The translations under genes and the position numbers were made by a program. From an uncultured Pirellulaceae bacterium (GTDB lineage: Bacteria > Planctomycetota > Planctomycetia > Pirellulales > Pirellulaceae): DNA of 64,000 nt. How positions within the stretch are numbered: the stretch's first letter is position 1; every line of letters starts with the position of its first letter. The stretch covers positions 42,795-106,794 of the forward strand of contig CALHPU010000035.1 of NCBI GenBank assembly GCA_938036435.1, read 5' to 3'. Shown one piece after another: positions 49,061 through 58,812 of this stretch. The notes beneath the pieces are model-generated. The model was not told where the DNA came from. It made no database searches and was given only the letters and a program-made list of their open reading frames with translations.

Positions 49061-49092
49061 TGTCGCCTTTCGCCCCGCGAAAGTAGCGTTTG
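49061..49092. repeat. Short palindromic intergenic element
   Basis: TTTCG (49068-49072) and CGAAA (49078-49082) flank CCCCG within a stretch TGTCGCCTTTCGCCCCGCG. I recall similar TTTCGC..GCGAAAG palindromes between genes in Rhodopirellula genomes, so it may belong to a dispersed family. It may also act as a weak terminator for uvrA, although no T-run follows. Confidence 0.4.
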
Positions 49093-49193
49093 TGCTTCGG
49101 CAAGACATTCGCGGAGCGTTTAAACTCAACATAGAAGTGCCAATCAACCGTTTTTCCGCCTACACTCACCAATCTAGACTTAACTAAATCACC

Positions 49194-49850
49194 ATGGCCA
49201 GTATTGCCGCTCAAATCCCCAAGAACCTCCCTTTCCGATATCGGATCGCCTGCAAGAAGATTTCTGGAAAACTTACCGTTGGTAAGTCGCTCGACGAGAG
49301 CTATAAAATTCCGGATCTCGGTTCGCTGGACGGTCAATCGAGTTTCGGCGACGTGCGGGTCGGCTGGAGCGAAAGTGGACTGCTGATTCAAGTCGCTGTC
49401 ACTGGCAAAAAGAAATCTCTCTGGTGTCGTGAGACCGCTATTCTTGAAAGCGATGGATTGCAGGTATGGGTTGATACACGAGATACGCACAACATCCATC
49501 GTGCATCAAAATTTTGTCACTGGTTTGTGGCATTACCCTCCGGCGGCGACGGCAAGAAAAACACGCCGATCTCAACGATGCTGAAGATCAATCGCAGTCG
49601 CGAGGACAGCCCCACCATGAACCGGCAGTCCATCGAAGTAAAATCATCGACCAGCAAGACCGGTTATAAGCTCAGTTGCTTAATTCCGGACAAAGCGATG
49701 CACGGGTGGAACACAGAAGAAAACCCAAACATCGGATTCAATTTCGCTTTAGTCGACAGCGAATTTGGTTGGCAGACGCTCGCCATCGGCCCCGAGATGC
49801 CAATCAGCGAAGACCCAAGTCTCTGGCAGACACTTTCGTTTCAAAACTAG
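49194..49850 (+). CDS. CBM9/DOMON-like beta-sandwich protein
   Basis: A 218-residue protein starting at ATG 49194. DVRVGWSESGLLIQVAVTGKK, ESDGLQVWVDTRDTHNIHRA and CHWFVALPSGG, then KTGYKLSCLIPDKAMHGW and NIGFNFALVDSEFGWQTLAIG, follow the order of the carbohydrate-binding family 9-like sugar-binding domain found after xylanases and in many planctomycete proteins. No signal peptide is visible (the start is MASIAAQIPKNLPF), so it seems cytoplasmic, which is odd for a carbohydrate binder. It lies 144 bp after uvrA and may be co-transcribed, but a role in repair is not implied. Confidence 0.7.
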   Translation: MASIAAQIPKNLPFRYRIACKKISGKLTVGKSLDESYKIPDLGSLDGQSSFGDVRVGWSESGLLIQVAVTGKKKSLWCRETAILESDGLQVWVDTRDTHNIHRASKFCHWFVALPSGGDGKKNTPISTMLKINRSREDSPTMNRQSIEVKSSTSKTGYKLSCLIPDKAMHGWNTEENPNIGFNFALVDSEFGWQTLAIGPEMPISEDPSLWQTLSFQN

Positions 49851-49940
49851 TGCTTCGTCCAGATTTGGAATTAGGATTTAGATGAAAACGAAAGCGCGCG
49901 AGCCCTCCGGTTCCCACCGTTGATCAATTGGCATTTATAC

Positions 49941-49963
49941 CCGACGGCTTGCGCCGTTAGGCC
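49941..49963. repeat. Small hairpin repeat (ACGGC-TTGC-GCCGT)
   Basis: ACGGC at 49944-49948 and GCCGT at 49953-49957 form a 5-bp GC-rich hairpin with a four-base loop, in the gap between convergent genes. The motif CGACGGCTTGCGCCGT resembles intergenic elements I recall from Rhodopirellula-type genomes. No T-run follows, so it is not a classical terminator. Confidence 0.4.
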
Positions 49964-50114
49964 TTGAGAGCTAACCGGCAAAGCGAAAAATGAATCTGGA
50001 TGAAACACAAGTCGCTCGTCCAAGCCAAAATGATTTGTTACACGAAATGGATTTCGCCAGAGGTCCTTATTTCAAACCTAGTCAAAGCGATGGCCCTGCT
50101 TTTCAGGTGCAGGT

Positions 50115-52037
50115 TCATTCATCAGACGCGGGTTCGATGTATGCGTAATAGGCAGCCGTTGATCTTCCATCGGCCGTCACTAAATTACAACTGAATCTCT
50201 GCAACCCTGACTTCAGAGGCACTACGAATTGAGCCTGCGACGCGTCAGCGCCTACGAGCATCGTTTGCTCGATGTTTCCGATGCACAATTGCACCGCTTT
50301 CACGTCAATCGGCAGCGATGGATAATTTATCAACTTATTGTCCATTTCATGCCGCGCTTGATCAATTGCATGCCCGGGCGTTGTCGCGCTCAGGGCAACG
50401 TCTATCTCCATGGGCCATCGTCGCACGGTGAATCGGTAGATGCCCTGCTCTTTAACGTCCAACCACGTCCAACAGTCCTTTAACTTCATCGCGTTGCGAA
50501 CATGATGCTGGCTGTAAGCAACGTTGTCTCCCAACAAATTCTGGGAGGTCACTTTCACAACACGCTGCTTGCTGGGATCGATGATAAAGGCGTTGGGGTT
50601 TTCGAACCCCGTTGAAACATCCGCCCACCAGCTTTCGTATTCTTTCACCAACCGCGCCTCAACCTCTGGATGTACTGCTGCAACATCCGTACGTTGCTCG
50701 GGATCTGCGTAGAGGTCATAAAGCTCTTTGCCAACCAAACGCCATTTCCCTGACATAACAGAAAAGTCTTTGCCGTAAATCGGCATGCCATCACCAAGCC
50801 GTTTACCAAACCGACCTTGATGATGCACAACCAAGGTACGTGGGCCAACACGTTCGTCGCCCTTTTTGAGCGACCGCGCTATAGAGACGCCATCAAACTG
50901 AATCGGTTTCTTAAGCTGCACCCCGCATAAATCTATCAAAGTGGGCATTAAATCAAAATGTGCCGTGAGGCCATCGAACTCTCTACCGCTGACCAAACCG
51001 CCCTCGGGCCAGTGAATGAAACACGCCGCACGATGGCCGCCCTCATAGGCAGATGCCTTGCGTCCACGCAAATTCGCATTGAAGCCGGCCTCAGCCCACC
51101 CATCTCGATTACCTTTGCCATCCTTTTTTAATAACGCTCCATGACCAGTTCCATTGTCGTTCAGAAAAACGATAATGGTATTTCGATCGAGATTCGATTC
51201 GGAAAGATGCGTACGCAAACGACCAAGATTTTCGTCGATGCAGTCGATCATTCCATAAAAGCAAGCACGCTCGGCATTGACGCCGGACTCACCACGATAC
51301 TTTTGGGAATACTTCGCCGGCACATGCAACGGACCGTGTGGAGCATTAGTTGACAGCACAAGCAAGAAAGGACCTTCCTTATTGCGGTCAATGAATTTGA
51401 TCGATTCGTCAAACCAAACATCCGTACAGTAACCCTCGACCGATTCGGGCTTGCCATTTCGAAAATACACATCGTCGTAGTAGTCGTTATTCCAATAGTC
51501 CGGCGTCTCGCCGATCATGCCGCCACCGTGAATGAGCGTTTCGTCGAATCCGCGATCGTGCGGACGAAAGGGATAGTTATCTCCGAGATGCCATTTACCA
51601 AAAATGGCTGTCCGGTAACCCGCGTCTCCAAAGACATCAGCAATCGTGATCTCGTCGCGTTGCAGATGGTGACGACTGCCATAAGTCAACCAAACGCCAA
51701 CACGCGTTGAGTAGCGTCCTGTCATCAGTGCGGCGCGTGTTGGTGAACAAGTTGGATCGACATGAAAATCAGCCAGTCGAACCGAGTCACTTGCCAGTTT
51801 GTCTATCTCGGGCGTTACAAGATAAGGATTCCCATGGCAGGACATATCTCCATAGCCCTGATCATCAGTGATCACAATAATGACGTTCGGTTTTGTACCA
51901 CCTGACGCCAAAGCAACCTCACAAGCGACAACCAAAATCGTCACAATGGTCATCATTGCACAGCCAGAAATTTGTGTGCCATGTCCTCCAAAGCGCGCCA
52001 AATCTCTGAATCTAGCGACACCTGTTATCGTGCTCAT
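50115..52037 (-). CDS. Sulfatase (formylglycine-dependent, S1 type)
   Basis: A 640-residue sulfatase from the ATG at 52037. A hydrophobic segment (MMTIVTILVVACEVALASG) acts as signal peptide after a basic start. NVIIVITDDQGYGDMSCHGN gives the metal-binding Asp pair, and DPTCSPTRAALMTGR is the CxPxR motif whose Cys97 is converted to formylglycine. IFGKWHLGD and VFLNDNGTGHG are further active-site motifs. About 150 extra residues follow the catalytic domain and could bind carbohydrate. It probably hydrolyses sulfate esters of algal polysaccharide in the periplasm. It is divergent from the two plus-strand sulfatases, sharing a 226-bp promoter region. Confidence 0.9.
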   Translation of the reverse strand: MSTITGVARFRDLARFGGHGTQISGCAMMTIVTILVVACEVALASGGTKPNVIIVITDDQGYGDMSCHGNPYLVTPEIDKLASDSVRLADFHVDPTCSPTRAALMTGRYSTRVGVWLTYGSRHHLQRDEITIADVFGDAGYRTAIFGKWHLGDNYPFRPHDRGFDETLIHGGGMIGETPDYWNNDYYDDVYFRNGKPESVEGYCTDVWFDESIKFIDRNKEGPFLLVLSTNAPHGPLHVPAKYSQKYRGESGVNAERACFYGMIDCIDENLGRLRTHLSESNLDRNTIIVFLNDNGTGHGALLKKDGKGNRDGWAEAGFNANLRGRKASAYEGGHRAACFIHWPEGGLVSGREFDGLTAHFDLMPTLIDLCGVQLKKPIQFDGVSIARSLKKGDERVGPRTLVVHHQGRFGKRLGDGMPIYGKDFSVMSGKWRLVGKELYDLYADPEQRTDVAAVHPEVEARLVKEYESWWADVSTGFENPNAFIIDPSKQRVVKVTSQNLLGDNVAYSQHHVRNAMKLKDCWTWLDVKEQGIYRFTVRRWPMEIDVALSATTPGHAIDQARHEMDNKLINYPSLPIDVKAVQLCIGNIEQTMLVGADASQAQFVVPLKSGLQRFSCNLVTADGRSTAAYYAYIEPASDE

Positions 52038-52263
52038 TAATTCGTCTTCAGTAACATTGAAGGATGCGTTACAAAAACTTCGTCCACTTATACGAGGATA
52101 CGCCAATCCCGGCAGTTATCAAGATTGGATCTGGGTAAACGAAAGTTTTGCGTGCTGCTACGATAGAACTATTTGTGACAACAGCTGACCGCACTGTGTT
52201 ACAATTGGAAACAAAGAACAGCATTGCTGAAAACGACTCCCCTCATGTTCCTCTGAGCCTCGA
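52038..52263. promoter_or_regulatory. Divergent promoter region between sulfatase genes
   Basis: 226 bases between the ATGs of oppositely oriented sulfatase genes must contain both promoters and is the natural site for shared regulation by sulfated sugars. I could not pick out convincing -35/-10 pairs or an operator palindrome. Confidence 0.4.
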
Positions 52264-53730
52264 ATGACGATGCTAAGATTGATTTCGCTTGTCGGCCTGT
52301 CTTTGGGTTTTACGCTTCTGTGGGCATTGACCCTGGAGGCGCAAGAATCGCAAACCGAACCAAAAACGAACTTTGTTTTCCTGTTGGTCGATGATCTTGG
52401 CTGGGCCGATCTCGGATGCTTTGGAAGCACGTTTCACAAAACGCCCCACATCGACGCGCTGTGTAATTCAGGCATGAAATTCACGCATGGCTACGCCGCC
52501 TGCCCGGTCTGCTCGCCGACACGCGCCAGCATTCTTACAGGACGCCACCCCGTACGGGTTGAAATCACTGACTGGATCCCAGGGAGGCGGACAGACAAAG
52601 ATTCCAAATTCCAGCACATCGAGGATCGAGACAACCTAGCGCTCCGAGAGACAACGATTGCTGAGAAGCTTCAAGAGAATGGATACCAAACATTTTTTGC
52701 AGGCAAGTGGCATCTTGGCGACGCCGGTCACTGGCCAACAGATCAAGGTTTCGATTTCAATATTGGTGGCAATGTAAAGGGGTCGCCACCAGGCGGATAT
52801 TATGCGCCATGGAAAAACCCAACACTCAACGCCAAAAAGCCGAAAGAGTACGTTACCGAACGACTTACCGAAGAATCAATTAGATTTCTCAAAGAACGTG
52901 ATCCAGAGAAACCATTTTTGCTTTATCTGTCGTACTACAATGTGCACACGCCGATCACTCCTTACAAAAAACGCTTCAAGCAATTCAAAAAGACCGCCAG
53001 CGAGGCATTCGACAACGCTACTCCGTTTCAAAGAGAAGGCAATGGCACCTCGAGAATGCGACAAGACAATCCGGCTTACGCATCAATGGTCTCTGCGGTC
53101 GATGACAGTGTCGGTTCAGTTTTGAATGCGATTGAGCAGTTGGCATTAGATAAAAACACGGTCGTCATGTTTTTTTCCGACAATGGCGGGCTGTGCACAA
53201 CGCGCAAGACTGGTCCAACATCGAACTTGCCGCTCCGATCTGGAAAAGGTTGGCTCTACGAAGGTGGCGTGCGCGAGCCTATGATTATTCGAGCACCGGG
53301 CGTCACGAAACCTATGACGGTCTGCGAGTCCTCGGTCGTCAGCATGGATTTCTTCCCAACGATATTGGAATTAGCAGGACTTCCCAAGAAACCCGAGTTG
53401 CATGCCGACGGCAAGAGCCTCGTTCCGATGTTGCAGGGGCGCGTACAGGCTGAGGACAGGACGCTTTATTGGCACTACCCCCACTATCACGGTTCGACGT
53501 GGACTCCGGGGGCATCGATACTCGAGGGTGATTGGAAGCTGATCGAATTCTACGAACGAGACGATTGTGAACTGTACAACCTAGCGAACGACCAAGGCGA
53601 ATCAGACGATCTCAGCAAGCAACGCCCCGAGCTAACGAAGAAACTACGAAACAAACTTGCGGCGTGGCAGAAGAGGATGGGCTCTCAAATGCCAAAAATG
53701 AATCCTGACTATCAAAGGGAAATAGAATGA
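52264..53730 (+). CDS. Sulfatase (formylglycine-dependent, S1 type)
   Basis: A 488-residue secreted sulfatase. The signal peptide is [40 protein letters not shown] gives the metal-binding Asp pair; [17 protein letters not shown] is the CxPxR motif with Cys83 as formylglycine precursor; [10 protein letters not shown] and [12 protein letters not shown] complete the active site. Typical iduronate-2-sulfatase/arylsulfatase A-like length. Its TGA overlaps the ATG of the next sulfatase (ATGA at 53727-53730), so both are made from one transcript. Confidence 0.92.
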   Translation: MTMLRLISLVGLSLGFTLLWALTLEAQESQTEPKTNFVFLLVDDLGWADLGCFGSTFHKTPHIDALCNSGMKFTHGYAACPVCSPTRASILTGRHPVRVEITDWIPGRRTDKDSKFQHIEDRDNLALRETTIAEKLQENGYQTFFAGKWHLGDAGHWPTDQGFDFNIGGNVKGSPPGGYYAPWKNPTLNAKKPKEYVTERLTEESIRFLKERDPEKPFLLYLSYYNVHTPITPYKKRFKQFKKTASEAFDNATPFQREGNGTSRMRQDNPAYASMVSAVDDSVGSVLNAIEQLALDKNTVVMFFSDNGGLCTTRKTGPTSNLPLRSGKGWLYEGGVREPMIIRAPGVTKPMTVCESSVVSMDFFPTILELAGLPKKPELHADGKSLVPMLQGRVQAEDRTLYWHYPHYHGSTWTPGASILEGDWKLIEFYERDDCELYNLANDQGESDDLSKQRPELTKKLRNKLAAWQKRMGSQMPKMNPDYQREIE

Positions 53731-55292
53731 CTCGAACACTCTCGTTTACTGTGGCGCTGACTGCGATGTGCATAATGCTATCGGTAAATGCTTCCGCCGA
53801 TGATGCGGGAAGCGGCTCAAGAGAAACTAAACGGCCAAACATCCTCTGGATTCTAGCTGAGGATCTTTCTCCTTTCATGGGTTGCTACAACGACCCTATC
53901 AACTCAGGACACACTCCCACGATCGACAGAATCGCATCTGATGGCGTGCTGTTCAAAAGGGCGTTTGTTCCCGCACCGGTGTGTTCGGCCTGCCGATCGG
54001 CTTTAATTACCGGCGTGATGCAGACCACCACTGGCACGCACCAGCATCGCTCAAGCCGATTCACTGATGGAGAAATCGTTCCTGAAGAATTGCGAATCAA
54101 ATTACCAGAGGACGTAAAGACCATTCCCGAGCTGATGAAGGCCGCTGGTTACTTTACCTATAACGACGGCAAGGATGACTACAATTTCCACTACGACCGA
54201 ACAGCGCTTTACGATGTTGGATCAGCCGACGACTACAAGCCCGGCCAAAACGGATGGCAGGGGAACAAAGGGAAAAACTTCCTGTCCATTTCGGATAAGA
54301 CTTGGAGACAGAATCCTGACCAGTCCAAACCGTGGTTTGGGCAGATCCAAATCATGGGTGGCAAAGCTAACGCGAAACATGTACGCGACGGTGAGAAGTT
54401 GAAACCCAATGATGTCCCGCTGCCACCCTATTTCCCCGATGTCAAGGCGCTGCGAGCAGCATGGACAATGCACTATAATTCAGCACGTGGAGCAGACGCG
54501 CGCGTCGAAAACATCCTTGCTCAACTGAAGGCCGATGGACAACTCGAAAAAACGATCGTGTTCTTCTTTTCGGATCATGGAAGCAACCACTCGCTTCGTC
54601 ATAAACAGTTTTGTTATGAAGGTGGGCTACATGTTCCGCTGATGGTGATGGGAAATCATCCGAAGCTTAAGGCCGGCACCGTACGAAACGAGCTTGTGTC
54701 GGGTTTGGACATTTCCGCCACGACTTTGGCTTTAGCGGGTGCGGCTTTGCCCGATTACCTCGACGGGCAGGATCTATTTGGGAAGGACTACGCACCCATT
54801 GATTACGTCATTTCAGCGCGAGATCGTTGCGATTACACCATCGACCGCATTCGTACGGTTCGATCAGAGAACATGCGATACATTCGTAACTATTTCCCAA
54901 ATCGACCAATGATGCAGGCTCAATATCGCGATGAGAAACCTATCGTGCTTGCACTTAAGAGGGCGCTAGAGGAAGGAACGCTTACTGATTATCAGAAAGA
55001 ACACTGGTTTGGCGATAGACCGCAGGAAGAGCTGTATGATTTGACCGTCGATCCTCACCAGATCAATAATCTGGCAACTGACCCGGCATTCGCCCAAGCG
55101 CTCAAGCAGCACTGTGACATTTTGGAATCATGGATCAAGCAAACTGATGACAAGGGACAGTACCCCGAAGATACTCGGCAACTGAAAGCGACTTTCGACT
55201 TGTGGAAAGACCGCCCCATTTTCAAAAATGCTGACGTGAACCCAGAGTACGACCAGTTCAAAAGCGTCTCCGATGGTGCGGATGCAGGATGA
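53727..55292 (+). CDS. Sulfatase with CSACR maturation motif
   Basis: A 521-residue secreted protein with signal peptide [39 protein letters not shown] contains the N-terminal metal-binding acids (AED in place of TDD). [12 protein letters not shown] is the maturation site in the CxAxR form, Cys86 being the formylglycine candidate. [22 protein letters not shown] provides the later metal ligands. It resembles the heparan N-sulfatase/sulfamidase-like branch more than arylsulfatase A. The CxAxR form is known for substrates of the anaerobic maturase type; no maturase gene is in this window. Translationally coupled to the preceding sulfatase. Confidence 0.88.
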   Translation: MTRTLSFTVALTAMCIMLSVNASADDAGSGSRETKRPNILWILAEDLSPFMGCYNDPINSGHTPTIDRIASDGVLFKRAFVPAPVCSACRSALITGVMQTTTGTHQHRSSRFTDGEIVPEELRIKLPEDVKTIPELMKAAGYFTYNDGKDDYNFHYDRTALYDVGSADDYKPGQNGWQGNKGKNFLSISDKTWRQNPDQSKPWFGQIQIMGGKANAKHVRDGEKLKPNDVPLPPYFPDVKALRAAWTMHYNSARGADARVENILAQLKADGQLEKTIVFFFSDHGSNHSLRHKQFCYEGGLHVPLMVMGNHPKLKAGTVRNELVSGLDISATTLALAGAALPDYLDGQDLFGKDYAPIDYVISARDRCDYTIDRIRTVRSENMRYIRNYFPNRPMMQAQYRDEKPIVLALKRALEEGTLTDYQKEHWFGDRPQEELYDLTVDPHQINNLATDPAFAQALKQHCDILESWIKQTDDKGQYPEDTRQLKATFDLWKDRPIFKNADVNPEYDQFKSVSDGADAG

Positions 55293-55341
55293 ATAGCCAT
55301 CTACTTTCGGTAGGCATCTTGCACCTAACTTTGTTTGCCAA

Positions 55342-56088
55342 CTAGCGCTTTTTTTTCGCACAAATTATGCGATTCATTGGCGTGATGGCTGACGGGATAG
55401 AAGCCCATCGCACAAGATAGCCGGCCGCCTCAAGGCGATAGGTTCGGTCAACGTCGAATGCTGTCTTCAGCCCAAGTTTGGCCACGATCGATTGTGGAGC
55501 CTGACAAGCGGCTTTGGGATAACAGCACGGCAGTATCGCCAATGCTCCTCCACTCTCGATCGCCGTCTCAATACAAAGGTCGGACAAAACCCCGCACGCG
55601 TGAGCGCTGACAACGGACGCCCCGATAGCAACCGTACCATCGCCGGGTGTTAGTTTGGCTTGTACGTTCTCAATCTTCGGTTCCACCCAAGGCGCAATCT
55701 GACTAACAATCTCAATTAGCTTTAGTCTGCTGGGCGGCTGCAAACGGTCAGCGAGTACTACATGCTCAACTCGTTTCTCGAACATTGCAAACAACACGCC
55801 AATGAGTCCGTGTCCGCAGCACAAATCGGCGACGCACGTCGCACGCGTCTCTTTTCGCACCCGTGCGAAGAACTCGAAACTTTCCAGCACTTCTTTGATC
55901 GGCAATAACCGAGCCGCAGCCAACTCTCTTACCAAGCGATTCTGAAGAGTGTCCTCCGCGAAAAACCTCTGTGCGGCCGATTCATAAAGCCGACTGTCAG
56001 ATCCCAACCAACGCTTTTGGTCTTCGGGAAGATCATTTAGTTGAGGAAAGAAGCGAAATCGATCCGCAGCCGAGTTCTGTTTTCTCAT
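55342..56088 (-). CDS. SAM-dependent methyltransferase (PF13679-like)
   Basis: A 248-residue protein starting at the ATG 56086-56088, which overlaps the TGA of TrmK (ATGA). VADLCCGHGLIGVLFAMF is the SAM-binding motif I region, VVLADRLQPPSRLKLIE the motif II region, and ASVVSAHACGVLSDLCIE and LAILPCCYPK follow. The CGHG/HACG/PCC pattern matches the methyltransferase domain of unknown RNA or protein substrates related to GSTCD/TRMT13-like proteins. It is the last gene of the minus-strand run and coupled to a tRNA methyltransferase, so an RNA target is a fair guess. Confidence 0.7.
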   Translation of the reverse strand: MRKQNSAADRFRFFPQLNDLPEDQKRWLGSDSRLYESAAQRFFAEDTLQNRLVRELAAARLLPIKEVLESFEFFARVRKETRATCVADLCCGHGLIGVLFAMFEKRVEHVVLADRLQPPSRLKLIEIVSQIAPWVEPKIENVQAKLTPGDGTVAIGASVVSAHACGVLSDLCIETAIESGGALAILPCCYPKAACQAPQSIVAKLGLKTAFDVDRTYRLEAAGYLVRWASIPSAITPMNRIICAKKKR

Positions 56089-56777
56089 TTTTTGGCCCTC
56101 TCGCAATGGCTCGCGTCCAATCCGTCAATAGTAGCGCTAATTAAAGCCAGTCGCTGCTGGCCTCTGGTCGTCAGTTGGCCGAACTGACTCCAGTAGCTTT
56201 TCTCCTCCAAAAGATCGGCAAGAAGATCAGCATCTCGCGCTTTGACTAACCATGGACCAAATTCAAACCCGCAGGCGCGATCGACATCGTCATATGCTGG
56301 GTCGTCTTGGGAGGATCCAACCGGAGAACGGCGAAAGGACAGCACCGCATATTTTCCCGTTGTTCTTACGACTTGCTCGTCCACCAACCAGAAACCAGCC
56401 GACCAAGCCCACTGCCTGATTAATTCGGCTCGCGAGTTGGGTTGAAGTACGACTTCGGCAGGAACCCTATCGGGATACCGTTGGAGAATAGACCTCATGT
56501 TCTCAGCGCCCATTCCACAAATCGACAGGCTATCTGCCTCACCGGTGTTGAGCGCTGCCAAGCCATCGCCCAGTCTTACCTCTGCCGCCAATCCCGCCAA
56601 GGTCTTCCTCGAATTTTCAAAAGGCTGCTGTTTATTATCGATCGCGATGCCGTAATCGATCCGACCGCTGCCCAAAAGCGAGGCCAGCAACAGTCCGTGA
56701 TCTGATCCAATGTCGGCGTGCACTCCCGAGCGAATTCGGTGCGTTACCGCGATCAGTCTTTGGTCAAGCTTTGGCAT
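56085..56777 (-). CDS. trmK: tRNA (adenine22-N1)-methyltransferase TrmK-like
   Basis: A 230-residue class I methyltransferase that modifies A22 in the tRNA D-loop region in Gram-positive bacteria. VHADIGSDHGLLLASLL is motif I with the family's DIGSDHG signature, VRLGDGLAAL and LSICGMGAENMRSIL are the next motifs, and VLQPNSRAELIRQWAW and GFWLVDEQVV complete the TrmK pattern. The start is ATG, 8 bp after the ABC permease stop, and its own stop overlaps the next methyltransferase. Confidence 0.88.
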   Translation of the reverse strand: MPKLDQRLIAVTHRIRSGVHADIGSDHGLLLASLLGSGRIDYGIAIDNKQQPFENSRKTLAGLAAEVRLGDGLAALNTGEADSLSICGMGAENMRSILQRYPDRVPAEVVLQPNSRAELIRQWAWSAGFWLVDEQVVRTTGKYAVLSFRRSPVGSSQDDPAYDDVDRACGFEFGPWLVKARDADLLADLLEEKSYWSQFGQLTTRGQQRLALISATIDGLDASHCERAKK

Positions 56778-56785
56778 TTGAACAA

Positions 56786-57820
56786 CTAGGTCGGAGCTGG
56801 CAAGTCACGTTTCTGGAACACCTTCAAGCCGATCAGGTAACACATCACGCCCAAGCCAATCAGTGCTAGGTTATTCAGCAGCGGCCCCGAACTGACAAAC
56901 GCACCCGCTTCATCATAGCGCACCCATTGCAAGGCATCCAGCAGATTGTGCTGTGCTAACTCGATAGAATTGGCTGGTGAATATAGCCCAAAGATGCTGC
57001 AATAAACTACCCACGGACTTTCCTCCAGCGACATCCCCAGAATCTTGATTCCTGCATTGGCAAAATAGAACGCTGAGAGAATGCCCAACGTCCGCCAGCG
57101 AAAACTGTCCATTGCCGAGACCATGGCGGAGAATGCTGATAGAAAGAAACCCAGTGAAAACAAATTCACCAATCCGGGCAAAAACATGATTGCATCCACC
57201 TCCGACGACATTGGCACCTCGGTCATCTTCGGTTGCAGGAAACCTGCGGGCATTCCAAACAGCTCGGCAACGACTGCTGTTTTAGGACCTACGAACGTTA
57301 TCGGAACCCCAAGTATTTCGGGGTACCGCGTTTCTTCAACATTGGTTGTCCATAGACCAATCGACATCCCCAACCACGCGACCAACACTAAAACAATCAC
57401 ACCAACTACGGTAAGCATCGCGTGGTGGAGGAAGATCCGGGCGCGACTAATGGGTTGAGCCAAAAACATCTCCATCGTGCCACGTCCTAATTCGCCGCTG
57501 ACAACGTCAGAGCCACGCACAATCGCCCACGCTGAAACCAACAGTACCAACATCGGTTCGTCGAGAGTAAACGAAGTCCGGCCAAGATAGGAAACCAGCC
57601 AGTCAAAATCGACCGAAGAAAATTTACGCCAATCCTTAGGTAGCAGATCCATGATCTGCTGAAACTGCGCTGTATCAAGCTTTCCAACAACGCGTACGCG
57701 AAAGTAACAGAACGAAAGCACGCCCAGTACGAGCCCAACAAAAAGCAACGTGGATTCGTTGATGTATTTTCGTATTAGCGCAGAATTTAAACGGCTAGAT
57801 CCCTGTAGAGAATCGTTCAT
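56786..57820 (-). CDS. ABC-2 type transporter permease
   Basis: A 344-residue membrane protein. TLLFVGLVLGVLSFCYFRV is helix 1; a large outside loop (about 45-85) precedes EPMLVLLVSAWAIVRGSDVV; GTMEMFLAQPISRARIFLHH is the conserved ABC-2 cytoplasmic segment with its coupling helix. MLTVVGVIVLVLVAWLGMSI, LVNLFSLGFFLSAFSAMVSA and NLALIGLGVMCYLIGLKVF are further helices, about six in all. Its ATG overlaps the TGA of the ATPase gene by four bases, so the two form one exporter. The substrate is unknown; the lipid synthase upstream makes a lipid or other envelope molecule a reasonable guess. Confidence 0.85.
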   Translation of the reverse strand: MNDSLQGSSRLNSALIRKYINESTLLFVGLVLGVLSFCYFRVRVVGKLDTAQFQQIMDLLPKDWRKFSSVDFDWLVSYLGRTSFTLDEPMLVLLVSAWAIVRGSDVVSGELGRGTMEMFLAQPISRARIFLHHAMLTVVGVIVLVLVAWLGMSIGLWTTNVEETRYPEILGVPITFVGPKTAVVAELFGMPAGFLQPKMTEVPMSSEVDAIMFLPGLVNLFSLGFFLSAFSAMVSAMDSFRWRTLGILSAFYFANAGIKILGMSLEESPWVVYCSIFGLYSPANSIELAQHNLLDALQWVRYDEAGAFVSSGPLLNNLALIGLGVMCYLIGLKVFQKRDLPAPT

Positions 57821-58680
57821 TGATGAAACCTTTGATAGACCGATTTCAAACCGATAGGCTCAATGGCGACATCTCCTAACTCCGCTTGAGCTAGCCAACG
57901 TAAAACATCGGCCACTCGATCCGGCGTCTCGATAATGGATCGGTCATTCTTCTGTGTGATGGTCAAGATCTCAGCCAGCGATTCAGGCACTGGCGGCAAA
58001 CCTGCCGGGCATCCGACAGTGATGCGATGTTGCCGATTGAGACCGGACATCGACTCACGAAACACCAGCTGGCCCTTTTTCAGGATTCCCACCTCATCAC
58101 AGACCTCCTCAATCTCGCTTAATACATGAGAGGAGAAAATCACCGTCCGCCCCGCCCTTCTGGCCTCAGAAACGAATTCAAGAACACGTGCGCGAATCGT
58201 TGGGTCGAGATTAGCAGTCGGCTCATCAAGAATAACCAGCGGGCAGTCGACCGAAAGACAGACCGCCAGCGCGAGTTTCTGCCGCATGCCAGTCGACATC
58301 AAACCCACCCAACGCGACAGGTCTAATTCGAGTCGCTCAGCAACTTCTAGGGCCCGTTGATAACTGGCATTGGTTCGATAGCGCACAAATTGCTTCAAGA
58401 CCGAACGCCCTTTCATCAATCCGTAAACACGCGCATCGCCGGGAAGGTAGGTCACTTGCTGGTGAACGGCCAGTCGATCCGAATGACAATTCATGCCGGC
58501 CACCACGGCCGAACCAGAGGAAGGTTTGAGAAATCCCATCAGAGTGCGAATCAGCGTCGATTTCCCAGCACCGTTTGGACCAAGCAGACCAAACACTTTG
58601 CCATGGCCGATATCTAACGTGACGTTGTCCAACGCGACGAAGCTTCCGAACGCCTTGCAGAGCTGACTGGTTTGGACCAT
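57817..58680 (-). CDS. ABC transporter ATP-binding protein
   Basis: A 287-residue ATPase from the ATG at 58680 (a TTG at 58710 would add ten residues). Walker A is GLLGPNGAGKSTLI, the signature is LMSTGMRQKLALAV (the STGMRQ variant common in ABC-2 exporters), Walker B is CPLVILDEPTANLDP and the switch His is in IFSSHVLSEIEEV. The C-terminal 70 residues are the usual regulatory extension of this subfamily. It partners the permease it overlaps. The FAAL-ACP-AONS gene ends 132 bp upstream on the same strand. Confidence 0.9.
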   Translation of the reverse strand: MVQTSQLCKAFGSFVALDNVTLDIGHGKVFGLLGPNGAGKSTLIRTLMGFLKPSSGSAVVAGMNCHSDRLAVHQQVTYLPGDARVYGLMKGRSVLKQFVRYRTNASYQRALEVAERLELDLSRWVGLMSTGMRQKLALAVCLSVDCPLVILDEPTANLDPTIRARVLEFVSEARRAGRTVIFSSHVLSEIEEVCDEVGILKKGQLVFRESMSGLNRQHRITVGCPAGLPPVPESLAEILTITQKNDRSIIETPDRVADVLRWLAQAELGDVAIEPIGLKSVYQRFHQ

Positions 58681-58812
58681 AGGATCTATAGTGATCGGTT
58701 CGGTGTTCAAGGCTTGCTATCGATGGCACTAGAAGAAATAAAGCATTTGCGGCAGGGGTCGCTAACTGATTGTCATCAAACATTGAATCTAGACATTCAG
58801 CTTTACCAAAGA

